This document shows positions 1 to 5,905 of a stretch of 7,494 bases of DNA, one piece after another (the first letter of the stretch is position 1; the number at the start of each line of letters is the position of its first letter). Below the pieces are notes generated by a model. That model saw only the letters and a list, made by a program, of their open reading frames with translations. It did not search any database and was not told the DNA's origin. Source of the stretch: Alphaproteobacteria bacterium (GTDB lineage Bacteria > Pseudomonadota > Alphaproteobacteria > Rhodobacterales > Rhodobacteraceae); contig JAUHZL010000135.1 in NCBI GenBank assembly GCA_030425945.1, positions 1-7,494 of the forward strand, read 5' to 3'. The position numbers and the translations under genes are program-made.

Positions 1-583
<583 letters not shown>

Positions 584-609
584 CCTCCCTTCCTGTCAGC
601 CGAACACTG

Positions 610-638
610 GCCCCGGGCGACCTCGCCCGGGGCTTTTT
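610..638 (+). terminator. Rho-independent terminator of the ammonium transporter gene
   Basis: An 11-bp perfect GC-rich stem (GCCCCGGGCGA, 610-620, pairing with TCGCCCGGGGC, 623-633) is followed directly by five T residues (634-638). It begins 27 bases after the transporter stop codon. The loop is only CC if all 11 pairs form; opening the top pair gives a more usual 4-nt ACCT loop. On the opposite strand the stem is not followed by a T run, so it should act mainly on rightward transcripts, although it sits in the convergent gap with the flavoprotein gene. Confidence 0.95.
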
Positions 639-648
639 GATGCGCGGC

Positions 649-1212
649 TCAGGTGGCGGGCGGCAACCCGGCGGCGGCGCGCAACTCGGCCATCTGGTCG
701 GCCAGCGCCTTGAGCGACCGCTCGGCCAGCAGGCGCCCCTCCGCGTCGAACTCCTTCGCGGCCCCGGCCACCAGCACCTCGGATTGCAGCAGGTGCGTCT
801 TGAACGGCGTCATCGCCAGCCGCAGGGCATAGTTGGCCCGCGCCCCGCCCGCGCGCCCGGCCGCGGCCGACATCAGCGCGACCGGCTTGCCTTTCCAAGG
901 GCTTCCCTCGACCCGGCTGACCCAGTCGAGCGCGTTCTTCAGCACGCCCGACAGGCTCTGGTTATACTCGGGCGTCGAGATCACCACCGCATCCGCCGCG
1001 GCGATCTGGTCCGCGAGGCGCTGCACGCCGGGCGGGATCCCTTCGTTGTCCTCGATGTCGCCGTCATAGAGCGGCAGGCGCAAGTCGGCCTCGATGAAGG
1101 TGCCGGGCCGGAACAGGCGCGCGGCCTCGCGGATCAGCTTGCGATTGACGGACCCGGCACGCAGCGCACCGGAGAGGCCGAGAAGGACGGACGGCGAGGC
1201 GGATTCGGTCAC
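649..1212 (-). CDS. NADPH-dependent FMN reductase family flavoprotein
   Basis: A 187-residue flavodoxin-like protein that probably uses NAD(P)H to reduce bound FMN, a quinone or another small acceptor in the cytoplasm. SGALRAGSVNRKL (about residues 14-26) is the phosphate-binding loop of the family (usual form GSxRxxSxN). STPEYNQSLSGVLKNALDW (about 79-97) is the family's flavin-ring-binding signature PEYNxSxxGxLKNAxDW. Length is typical. I chose the GTG start at 1212 because AGGAG (1221-1225 on this strand) sits 8 nt upstream. The frame stays open to an ATG at 1308, but that would add 32 residues with no family resemblance and reach the ribosome binding site of the divergent neighbour. The gene is convergent with the ammonium transporter and divergent from the ThDP enzyme. 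The physiological substrate cannot be read from sequence: azoreductase, chromate reductase and quinone reductase labels all occur in this family. Confidence 0.92.
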   Translation of the reverse strand: MTESASPSVLLGLSGALRAGSVNRKLIREAARLFRPGTFIEADLRLPLYDGDIEDNEGIPPGVQRLADQIAAADAVVISTPEYNQSLSGVLKNALDWVSRVEGSPWKGKPVALMSAAAGRAGGARANYALRLAMTPFKTHLLQSEVLVAGAAKEFDAEGRLLAERSLKALADQMAELRAAAGLPPAT

Positions 1213-1220
1213 GGGCAGGT

Positions 1221-1225
1221 CTCCT
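1221..1225 (-). promoter_or_regulatory. Ribosome binding site supporting the GTG start of the flavoprotein
   Basis: On the minus strand AGGAG stands 8 nt before the GTG at 1212. This is the main reason for rejecting the upstream ATG at 1308 as the start. Confidence 0.75.
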
Positions 1226-1319
1226 GAAGGCGTCCCGCCTAGGTAGCCGCTTCGCCCCGCGTTGCAACCGCCGGTCCGATCGGCGAGGGTCGGCACCGAC
1301 AGCGGCACGGGAGACGGAC

Positions 1320-2978
1320 ATGCGTCACGGCGGACAGATTCTGGTGGACCAGCTGCGGCTGAACGGCGTGCGCCGGGTCTTCTCGGTGCCGGGCGAAAGC
1401 TTCCTCGCGGCGCTCGACGGCCTGCATGCCAGCGGGATCGAGAACATCGTCTGCCGCCAGGAAGGCGGCGCGGCGATGATGGCCGAGGCGCATGGGAAAC
1501 TGACCGGCGCGCCCGGCGTCCTCTTCGTCACGCGCGGACCCGGGGCGACCAATGCCGCCAGCGGGCTGCACGTGGCCCGGCAGGACTCGACTCCGATGGT
1601 GGTCTTCGTCGGCCAGATCGCGCGCGGACACCGCGACCGGGAGGCCTTCCAGGAGCTCGACTACCGGGGCGTGTTCGGCGGCGTGGTGAAATGGGCGGCC
1701 GAGGTCGACCAGACAGAGCGGCTGCCGGAGTACATCTCGCGCGCCTTCCATGTCGCCATGTCCGGGCGGCCCGGCCCGGTGCTGCTGGCCCTGCCCGAGG
1801 ACATGCTGAGCGCCCGCGCCGACGTGCCCGACATCCCGCCGCCCGCGCCGCGTGTCGTCGGGCCGGTGCAGGCGGCGGCGGACGCGGTGCTGGATCGCCT
1901 GCTGGCCGCCGAACGGCCGCTGGTCGTGGCGGGCGGCCCGCTCTGGTCGCAGCAGGCGGCGGACGATCTGCGCCACGTTGCCGAGGGGCTGGACCTGCCG
2001 GTCGCCGTCAGCTTCCGGCGGCAGGCGCACATGGATAACGCATCGCCGTGCTACGCGGGTGATCTTGGCGTCGGCGCGAACCCGCGCCTCGCCCTGCGCC
2101 TGCGCGAAGCGGATTGCGTGCTGGCCCTCGGGACACGGTTCGGCGACGTGGTCACGGGGGGCTACGAGTGGATCGACCCCGCCCGTCCCGGGATGACGTT
2201 CCTGCACGTCCACGCCGACCCGGACGAGCTCGGCCGCGTCTACCGGCCCGATCTCGCCGTGACCCTCGCGGCACCGGCCCTGCTGGCGGAACTCGCGCGC
2301 CGCCCGCTGGAGCGGCAGGCGAAATGGGCCGATTGGCGCCATGCCGCACGCGAGGACTACCACGCGTGGCAGGTCCCGAAGCCGACCCCGGGCGCCGTGC
2401 GGCTGGAACAGGTCGTCGGCCACCTCGCGGAGGTTCTGCCCGAGGACGCCATCGTCACCAACGGCGCGGGCAACTATGCGGCCTTCCTGCACCGCTACTA
2501 CCGGTTCCGCCGCCACGGCACGCAACTGGCGCCGACGTCCGGCTCCATGGGCTACGGCTTCCCGGCCGCGATTGCCGCGTCCCTCGAACATCCGGATCGC
2601 GAGGTTGTCTGCCTCGCCGGGGACGGGTGCTTCCAGATGACGCTGAACGAGATGTCGACCGCGATCCAGCATGGCGCGACCCCGATCGTGATCGTCGCCA
2701 ACAACGGGCGCTACGGCACGATCCGGATGCACCAGGAACGGCACTACCCCGGGCGGGTTAGCGGAACGGATCTTGCGAACCCCGATTTCGCAGCGCTGGC
2801 GCGGGCCTATGGCGGCGAGGGTATCGTGGTGACGGACGGTGCGGCGTTCCCGGTCGCGCTGGACGCGGCGCGCGCGTCCCGCAAGCTGACCGTCATCGAA
2901 CTGCGGCTCGACCCGGAGATGCTGTCCACCGGCCAGTCGCTGACCGAGATGCGGGCGCTGGGCGAAGGGCGCGGCTGA
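1320..2978 (+). CDS. Thiamine diphosphate-binding enzyme, acetolactate synthase large subunit-like
   Basis: A 552-residue ThDP-dependent enzyme with the three-domain order of the acetolactate synthase (AHAS)/pyruvate oxidase group: PYR domain about 1-165, central Rossmann-type domain about 185-320, PP domain about 360-545. The catalytic glutamate that activates ThDP is E48 in CRQEGGAAMMAEAHGK. The Mg-ThDP motif starts with GDG at 434-436 and ends with NN at 461-462, the usual spacing. GSMGYGFPAAIAA (408-420) is the conserved PP-domain stretch before it. EAFQELD (108-114) resembles the AFQE segment of AHAS. GGGAGA (1309-1314) precedes the ATG, and no better start is seen. Substrate is unclear: after NN the sequence reads GRYGTIRMHQE, unlike the branched-chain biosynthetic AHAS segment, and no ilvN regulatory subunit or ilvC lies beside it. 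It may be an AHAS-like 2-oxoacid decarboxylase or carboligase. The flavoprotein is divergent across 107 bp, and the Rrf2 gene is convergent with a 10-bp gap. Confidence 0.93.
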   Translation: MRHGGQILVDQLRLNGVRRVFSVPGESFLAALDGLHASGIENIVCRQEGGAAMMAEAHGKLTGAPGVLFVTRGPGATNAASGLHVARQDSTPMVVFVGQIARGHRDREAFQELDYRGVFGGVVKWAAEVDQTERLPEYISRAFHVAMSGRPGPVLLALPEDMLSARADVPDIPPPAPRVVGPVQAAADAVLDRLLAAERPLVVAGGPLWSQQAADDLRHVAEGLDLPVAVSFRRQAHMDNASPCYAGDLGVGANPRLALRLREADCVLALGTRFGDVVTGGYEWIDPARPGMTFLHVHADPDELGRVYRPDLAVTLAAPALLAELARRPLERQAKWADWRHAAREDYHAWQVPKPTPGAVRLEQVVGHLAEVLPEDAIVTNGAGNYAAFLHRYYRFRRHGTQLAPTSGSMGYGFPAAIAASLEHPDREVVCLAGDGCFQMTLNEMSTAIQHGATPIVIVANNGRYGTIRMHQERHYPGRVSGTDLANPDFAALARAYGGEGIVVTDGAAFPVALDAARASRKLTVIELRLDPEMLSTGQSLTEMRALGEGRG

Positions 2979-2988
2979 GCGGCGGCCT

Positions 2989-3432
2989 TCAGGCGGCGGG
3001 CTCGATCTCCAGCAGCTTCGTCAGGCCGCTGTTGCCCCGGGTGAGGTCGTCGAGGGTCAGCTTGTCCAGCTCGGCGTAAAAGGCTTCCAGCGCGCCCGAG
3101 AGCGCGGTGCGCAACCGGCAGCAGTCCTTGATCGGGCACTGGTTCTCGTTCTCGGAGAAACACTCCGCGAAAGGCACCGAGGCCTCGAACACCCGGGCAA
3201 CCCGCCCGACCGAGATCTTTTCGGCGGCATCGTTCAGCATCACGCCGCCGTTGCGTCCGCGCACGGTATGCAGGAACCCGGCCTGGCTGAGCTTGTGGAT
3301 CACGAGGCCGAGATGGTTCTCGGACGCGTTGCAGTAATTCGCGATTTCCGCCTTTCGGACGGTGCGCCCTGGGTTGACGGCACAGAACATGAGCGTCCGC
3401 ATGGCGAGATTTGTGCGCATGGTCAGGCGCAT
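2989..3432 (-). CDS. Rrf2-family Fe-S transcriptional regulator (NsrR/RirA type)
   Basis: A 147-residue cytoplasmic DNA-binding regulator. The N-terminal winged helix (MRLTMRTNLAMRTLMF..., residues 1-70) contains a recognition region ENHLGLVIHKL and the family wing TVRGRNGG (56-63). The C-terminal half carries cysteines at 91, 99 and 104/105 in ECF...QCPIKDCC, followed by ALSGALEAFYAELDKLTLDDL. C91-x7-C-x5-C is the spacing of the three cluster ligands in NO-sensing NsrR and in the rhizobial iron/O2 sensor RirA. The NHL...V.HKL recognition helix looks more like NsrR; the start MRLTxxTN..xRxLMxCA also recalls RirA, so I leave the symbol blank. GGAGG (3440-3444 on this strand) is 7 nt before the ATG and fixes the start. 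An FNR-type box lies upstream. It ends 10 bp from the convergent ThDP enzyme. Confidence 0.93.
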   Translation of the reverse strand: MRLTMRTNLAMRTLMFCAVNPGRTVRKAEIANYCNASENHLGLVIHKLSQAGFLHTVRGRNGGVMLNDAAEKISVGRVARVFEASVPFAECFSENENQCPIKDCCRLRTALSGALEAFYAELDKLTLDDLTRGNSGLTKLLEIEPAA

Positions 3433-3492
3433 GGCGTATCCTCCGGGGTCGGATCGTTTGCGTGACCCTAGGCATCGGGCGATCCGCCGTCC

Positions 3493-3506
3493 TTGATGCA
3501 GATCAT
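3493..3506. promoter_or_regulatory. FNR/CRP-family binding site in the Rrf2-matB divergent region
   Basis: TTGAT-GCAG-ATCAT matches the FNR-family consensus TTGAT-N4-ATCAA at 9 of 10 specified bases. Its centre (3499.5) is 67 nt from the Rrf2 start codon and about 94 nt from the matB start codon. If it is a class II site centred at -41.5 for the leftward gene, the predicted start of transcription is 3458 and the -10 hexamer falls exactly on TAGGGT (3470-3465, minus strand), a poor but recognisable -10. The same geometry toward matB gives GCCCTT, which is not a -10. I therefore infer that it mainly serves the Rrf2 gene. FnrL, Dnr/NnrR-type or other FNR relatives could bind; sequence cannot choose between them. 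Confidence 0.6.
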
Positions 3507-3520
3507 GCTTTTCCGGTGTG

Positions 3521-3540
3521 CCTTTGCGGCCCTTTGCAGC
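3521..3540. repeat. Tandem 10-bp repeat upstream of matB
   Basis: Two adjacent decamers, CCTTTGCGGC and CCTTTGCAGC, differ at one base. They lie between the FNR-type box and the matB start, about 54-73 nt upstream of the ATG. Two copies in phase with one DNA turn could be a direct-repeat operator. They could also be chance in GC-rich DNA; no family-specific site is recognised. Confidence 0.35.
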
Positions 3541-3577
3541 ACCGGTGCGCCGGGCTAGGACGGGACCGGAACCTGCC

Positions 3578-3586
3578 GAGGGAGAG
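3578..3586 (+). promoter_or_regulatory. Ribosome binding site deciding the matB start
   Basis: The purine run GAGGGAGAG includes GGAG at 3581-3584, 9 nt before the ATG at 3594. The frame is open for a further 61 codons upstream, but that extension runs through the Rrf2 promoter region and has no family resemblance, so this site fixes the start. Confidence 0.75.
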
Positions 3587-3593
3587 CCGCCCG

Positions 3594-5084
3594 ATGTCGA
3601 ACACCCTGCATGACGCCCTGTTTGCGCCGCTGGCCACGCGCGAGACCGTCCTGATCGAGCGGCCCGGCGCGGCGCCGGTGACCGGGGCGGAGTTCTACCG
3701 GATGGCCCGCGGGGCAGCGGGGGCGCTGATTTCGCTCGGATTGCAACCCGGCGACCGCATCGCGGTGCAGGCGCCGAAGTCGGTCGAGTTCCTCGCGCTC
3801 TATGCCGGTGCGGTGATGGCCGGGGTGATCTTCCTGCCCCTCAACACGGCCTACACCCCGGCGGAGGTGCGCTACTTCGTCGAGGATGCCGGGGCGCGGC
3901 TGCTGGTCTGTGACCCGAAGGACGCGGCGCGACTGGCCGAGATCGCGTCCGGCGCGGGGGCCGAGTTGCACACGCTCGACGGGACCGGGGGCGGCACGCT
4001 TGTCGATCTCTTCGCCCCCGAGCTGGCGCGCGTCGTGCCGCGCGGGCCGGGCGACCTCGCCGCGTTTCTCTATACCTCGGGCACCACGGGCCGCTCGAAG
4101 GGGGCGATGCTGACCCACGACAACCTGCTGTCGAACGCCGAGACCCTCGCCGAGGCGTGGCAGTTCACCGACGGGGACGTCCTGCTGCATGCCCTGCCGG
4201 TCTTCCACACGCACGGGCTCTTCGTGGCGACGAACGTGATCCTCGCCACTGGCGGCGCGATGATCCTGCTGCCGAAGTTCGATCCCGATGCCGTCCTCGC
4301 CGCGCTGCCCCGCGCCACGACGATGATGGGCGTGCCGACCTTCTACACCCGGCTGCTCGATGACCCGCGCTTCACCCGCGACCTCGCCGGGCACATGCGG
4401 CTCTTCGTGTCGGGATCCGCGCCGCTGCTCGCCGCGACGCACGAGGCATTCGAGGCCCTGACCGGCCACCGCATCCTCGAACGCTACGGGATGACCGAGA
4501 CCAACATGAACACCTCGAACCCCTACGCGGGCGACCGCCGCGCCGGTACCGTCGGACCGCCGCTGCCGGGGGTCGCGTTGCGGGTGATGGGCCCGGACGG
4601 TCCCCTGCCGCCCGGCGAGATCGGCGTGATCGAGGTGCGCGGACGCAACGTGTTCAAGGGCTACTGGAACATGCCCGAGAAGACCGCCGAGGAACTGCGC
4701 CCGGACGGCTGGTTCATCACCGGCGATCTCGGGGTGCAGTCGGAAGACGGCTACGTCACCATCGTCGGGCGCGGCAAGGACCTGATCATTTCGGGCGGGC
4801 TGAACGTCTATCCGAAGGAAGTCGAGGAGGCGATCGACGCGCTGCCCGGCGTCACCGAAAGCGCGGTGATCGGCGTTCCGCACCCGGACTTCGGGGAAGC
4901 CGTGGTCGCCGTCGTCGTGGCCGAAGGCACGCCCGATGTGGCCGGTCCGCTGGCCGAACGACTGGCGAAGTTCAAGCAACCGAAGCACATCGCCTTCGTG
5001 GACGAGCTGCCGCGCAACACGATGGGCAAGGTGCAGAAGGCCGCGCTGCGCGAGACCTACAAGGGGCTGTTCGCGGCGACGTGA
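3594..5084 (+). CDS. matB: Malonyl-CoA synthetase (malonate-CoA ligase)
   Basis: A 496-residue adenylate-forming (ANL) enzyme that converts malonate, ATP and CoA to malonyl-CoA, AMP and PPi in the cytoplasm; family members often also accept methylmalonate. The ATP-binding loop YTSGTTGRSKG is at 160-170, and RYGMTETNMNTSNPY (297-311) is highly characteristic of MatB rather than of acetyl- or long-chain acyl-CoA synthetases. GDL at 377-379 holds the ribose-binding aspartate, GRGKDLIISGGLNVYPKEVE is the hinge/A8 region, and K479 in PRNTMGKVQK is the catalytic lysine of the adenylation step. All key residues are intact and the length is normal. ATG 3594 is preferred over an upstream in-frame ATG at 3411 because of the ribosome binding site and because the extension enters the divergent promoter. 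No malonyl-CoA decarboxylase (matA) or dicarboxylate transporter gene flanks it. It is divergent from the Rrf2 regulator, and its 3' end overlaps glpR by 28 nt. Confidence 0.95.
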   Translation: MSNTLHDALFAPLATRETVLIERPGAAPVTGAEFYRMARGAAGALISLGLQPGDRIAVQAPKSVEFLALYAGAVMAGVIFLPLNTAYTPAEVRYFVEDAGARLLVCDPKDAARLAEIASGAGAELHTLDGTGGGTLVDLFAPELARVVPRGPGDLAAFLYTSGTTGRSKGAMLTHDNLLSNAETLAEAWQFTDGDVLLHALPVFHTHGLFVATNVILATGGAMILLPKFDPDAVLAALPRATTMMGVPTFYTRLLDDPRFTRDLAGHMRLFVSGSAPLLAATHEAFEALTGHRILERYGMTETNMNTSNPYAGDRRAGTVGPPLPGVALRVMGPDGPLPPGEIGVIEVRGRNVFKGYWNMPEKTAEELRPDGWFITGDLGVQSEDGYVTIVGRGKDLIISGGLNVYPKEVEEAIDALPGVTESAVIGVPHPDFGEAVVAVVVAEGTPDVAGPLAERLAKFKQPKHIAFVDELPRNTMGKVQKAALRETYKGLFAAT

Positions 5085-5830
5085 AGCGCCGTCCCCCACG
5101 CGGCCAGCCGCGCGGCCAGGTCGCCGGGCGGCGGCGCGTCGGTCACGAAGTCCTCCAGGTCCTCCAGTGATCCGATCCGCACCGGGGCACGGCGGCGGAA
5201 CTTCGACGCATCCGCCAGCAGCATTGCCCGGTGCGCCTGCGTGCGCGCGATCCGGCTGACCTGCACCTCGCGGAAATCGTAGTCGAGGAAGTCGCCTGTC
5301 AGGTCCAGCGCCGACGCCGAGAGGCAGGCGAAGTCGGGCCGGAACTGCCGCAGGAAGCCCACCGTCTGCTCGCCCACGAGCCCCGCATCGGCCTGCCGCA
5401 GGACCCCGCCCGCGACGATCACCTCGAAGGTCGGGTTGGCGGCGAGAATGGTGGCCGCCCGCAGGTTGTTGGTGATGACCATCAGCCCGTCATGGTTCAG
5501 CAGCGCGGCCGCCAGCGCCTCGGCCGTGGTGCCGATGTCGAGGTAGAGCGACGCCCGGTCTGGGATAAGCCGCGCGGCGGTCCGCGCGATGGCGCGCTTG
5601 GCATCGAGGTTCAGCGTCTGCCGGTCGGCATAGCCGATGTTGGCGACACTCGACCGCGGCACGGCCCCGCCATGGGTGCGGGTCAGAAGGCCGTCCCCCT
5701 CGAGCCGGTCGAGATCGCGCCGGATCGTCTGGACCGTGACGCGGAAGCGCCGGGCGAGGGCGTCGGTTTCCACGCGCTGATGTTCGCGGAGAAGGCCAAG
5801 GATGGCGGTCCGGCGGTCATTCTCGGACAT
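5057..5830 (-). CDS. glpR: DeoR-family repressor of glycerol-3-phosphate genes
   Basis: A 257-residue repressor with an N-terminal DeoR winged helix (about 5-58, including LARRFRVTVQTIRRDLDRLE and the wing RTHGGAV) and a C-terminal sugar-phosphate sensor domain (about 75-235). The sensor shows DIGTTAEALAAAL (phosphate-binding loop), ITNNL, VAGGVLR, DYDFREV and DASKF, all shared with DeoR-type repressors, and it ends with VTDAPPP as in enterobacterial GlpR. Position supports the name: it is divergent from glpD with glpK next. It is expected to release DNA when glycerol-3-phosphate binds. The ATG at 5830 follows AAGGGA (5836-5841, minus strand) at short spacing. The likely operator palindrome is centred only 21 nt upstream of the start codon, so it probably represses itself. 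Its last codons overlap the convergent matB end by 28 nt, with no room for a terminator between them. Confidence 0.93.
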   Translation of the reverse strand: MSENDRRTAILGLLREHQRVETDALARRFRVTVQTIRRDLDRLEGDGLLTRTHGGAVPRSSVANIGYADRQTLNLDAKRAIARTAARLIPDRASLYLDIGTTAEALAAALLNHDGLMVITNNLRAATILAANPTFEVIVAGGVLRQADAGLVGEQTVGFLRQFRPDFACLSASALDLTGDFLDYDFREVQVSRIARTQAHRAMLLADASKFRRRAPVRIGSLEDLEDFVTDAPPPGDLAARLAAWGTALHVAANSPL

Positions 5831-5843
5831 ATCAGTCCCTTCT

Positions 5844-5858
5844 TGTTCGAAGCGAACA
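5844..5858. promoter_or_regulatory. Candidate GlpR operator between glpR and glpD
   Basis: TGTTCG-AAG-CGAACA is a perfect 6+6 inverted repeat with a 3-nt centre. On the minus strand TATGTTCGCT (5860-5851) matches the E. coli GlpR half-operator consensus as I recall it, WATGTTCGWT, at 9 of 10 positions. The E. coli operator has a 4-nt centre between the TGTTCG and CGAACA arms, so this one is a base shorter. The centre is 21 nt before the glpR start and 55 nt before the glpD start, where one bound repressor could block both promoters. Function is inferred from the match and the context. Confidence 0.65.
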
Positions 5859-5880
5859 TAACTCGCGCGATTTCAGGCGC

Positions 5881-5891
5881 GAAGCGAAAAT
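5881..5891. promoter_or_regulatory. Possible second half-site repeating the GlpR operator arm
   Basis: GAAGCGAAAAT (5881-5891) repeats the right half of the operator, GAAGCGAACAT (5849-5859), with one mismatch and an offset of 32 bp, about three helical turns on the same DNA face. It lies 14 nt upstream of the glpD start codon. No matching left arm is seen, so it is at best an auxiliary half-site. Confidence 0.3.
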
Positions 5892-5905
5892 GCTAATGGG
5901 CGGGC

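Noticed and set aside
1239..1267. Minus-strand promoter-like TTGCAA (1267-1262) with TACCTA (1245-1240) before the flavoprotein gene
   Set aside because: The -35-like element is fair but the -10-like element matches the consensus poorly; too weak to list as a promoter.
1213..1308. N-terminal extension of the FMN reductase to an upstream ATG at 1308
   Set aside because: The added 32 residues have no family similarity, and a good ribosome binding site precedes the GTG at 1212.
1239..2744. Long minus-strand open frame (about 501 codons) opposite the ThDP enzyme gene
   Set aside because: It is rich in Arg, Gly, Ala and His with no recognisable domain and mirrors a well-supported gene; high GC at third codon positions suppresses stop codons on the opposite strand.
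2979..2993. Small GCCT-TC-AGGC stem at the ThDP/Rrf2 junction as a bidirectional terminator
   Set aside because: The stem is only about four base pairs and no T tract follows on either strand.
3513..3545. CCGGTG ... CACCGG inverted repeat flanking the tandem repeat
   Set aside because: Six-base GC-rich arms 21 nt apart are expected by chance in DNA of this composition.
3534..3561. Plus-strand TTGCAG (3534-3539) and TAGGAC (3556-3561) as a matB promoter
   Set aside because: Spacing of 16 is acceptable but both hexamers are poor and overlap the tandem repeat; not supported enough.
3411..3593. N-terminal extension of matB by 61 codons
   Set aside because: It would overlap the Rrf2 gene start and its promoter region, and family similarity begins only at the ATG at 3594.
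3555..5099. Minus-strand open frame (about 514 codons) opposite matB
   Set aside because: Low-complexity basic translation with no domain; a shadow of the clearly conserved matB.
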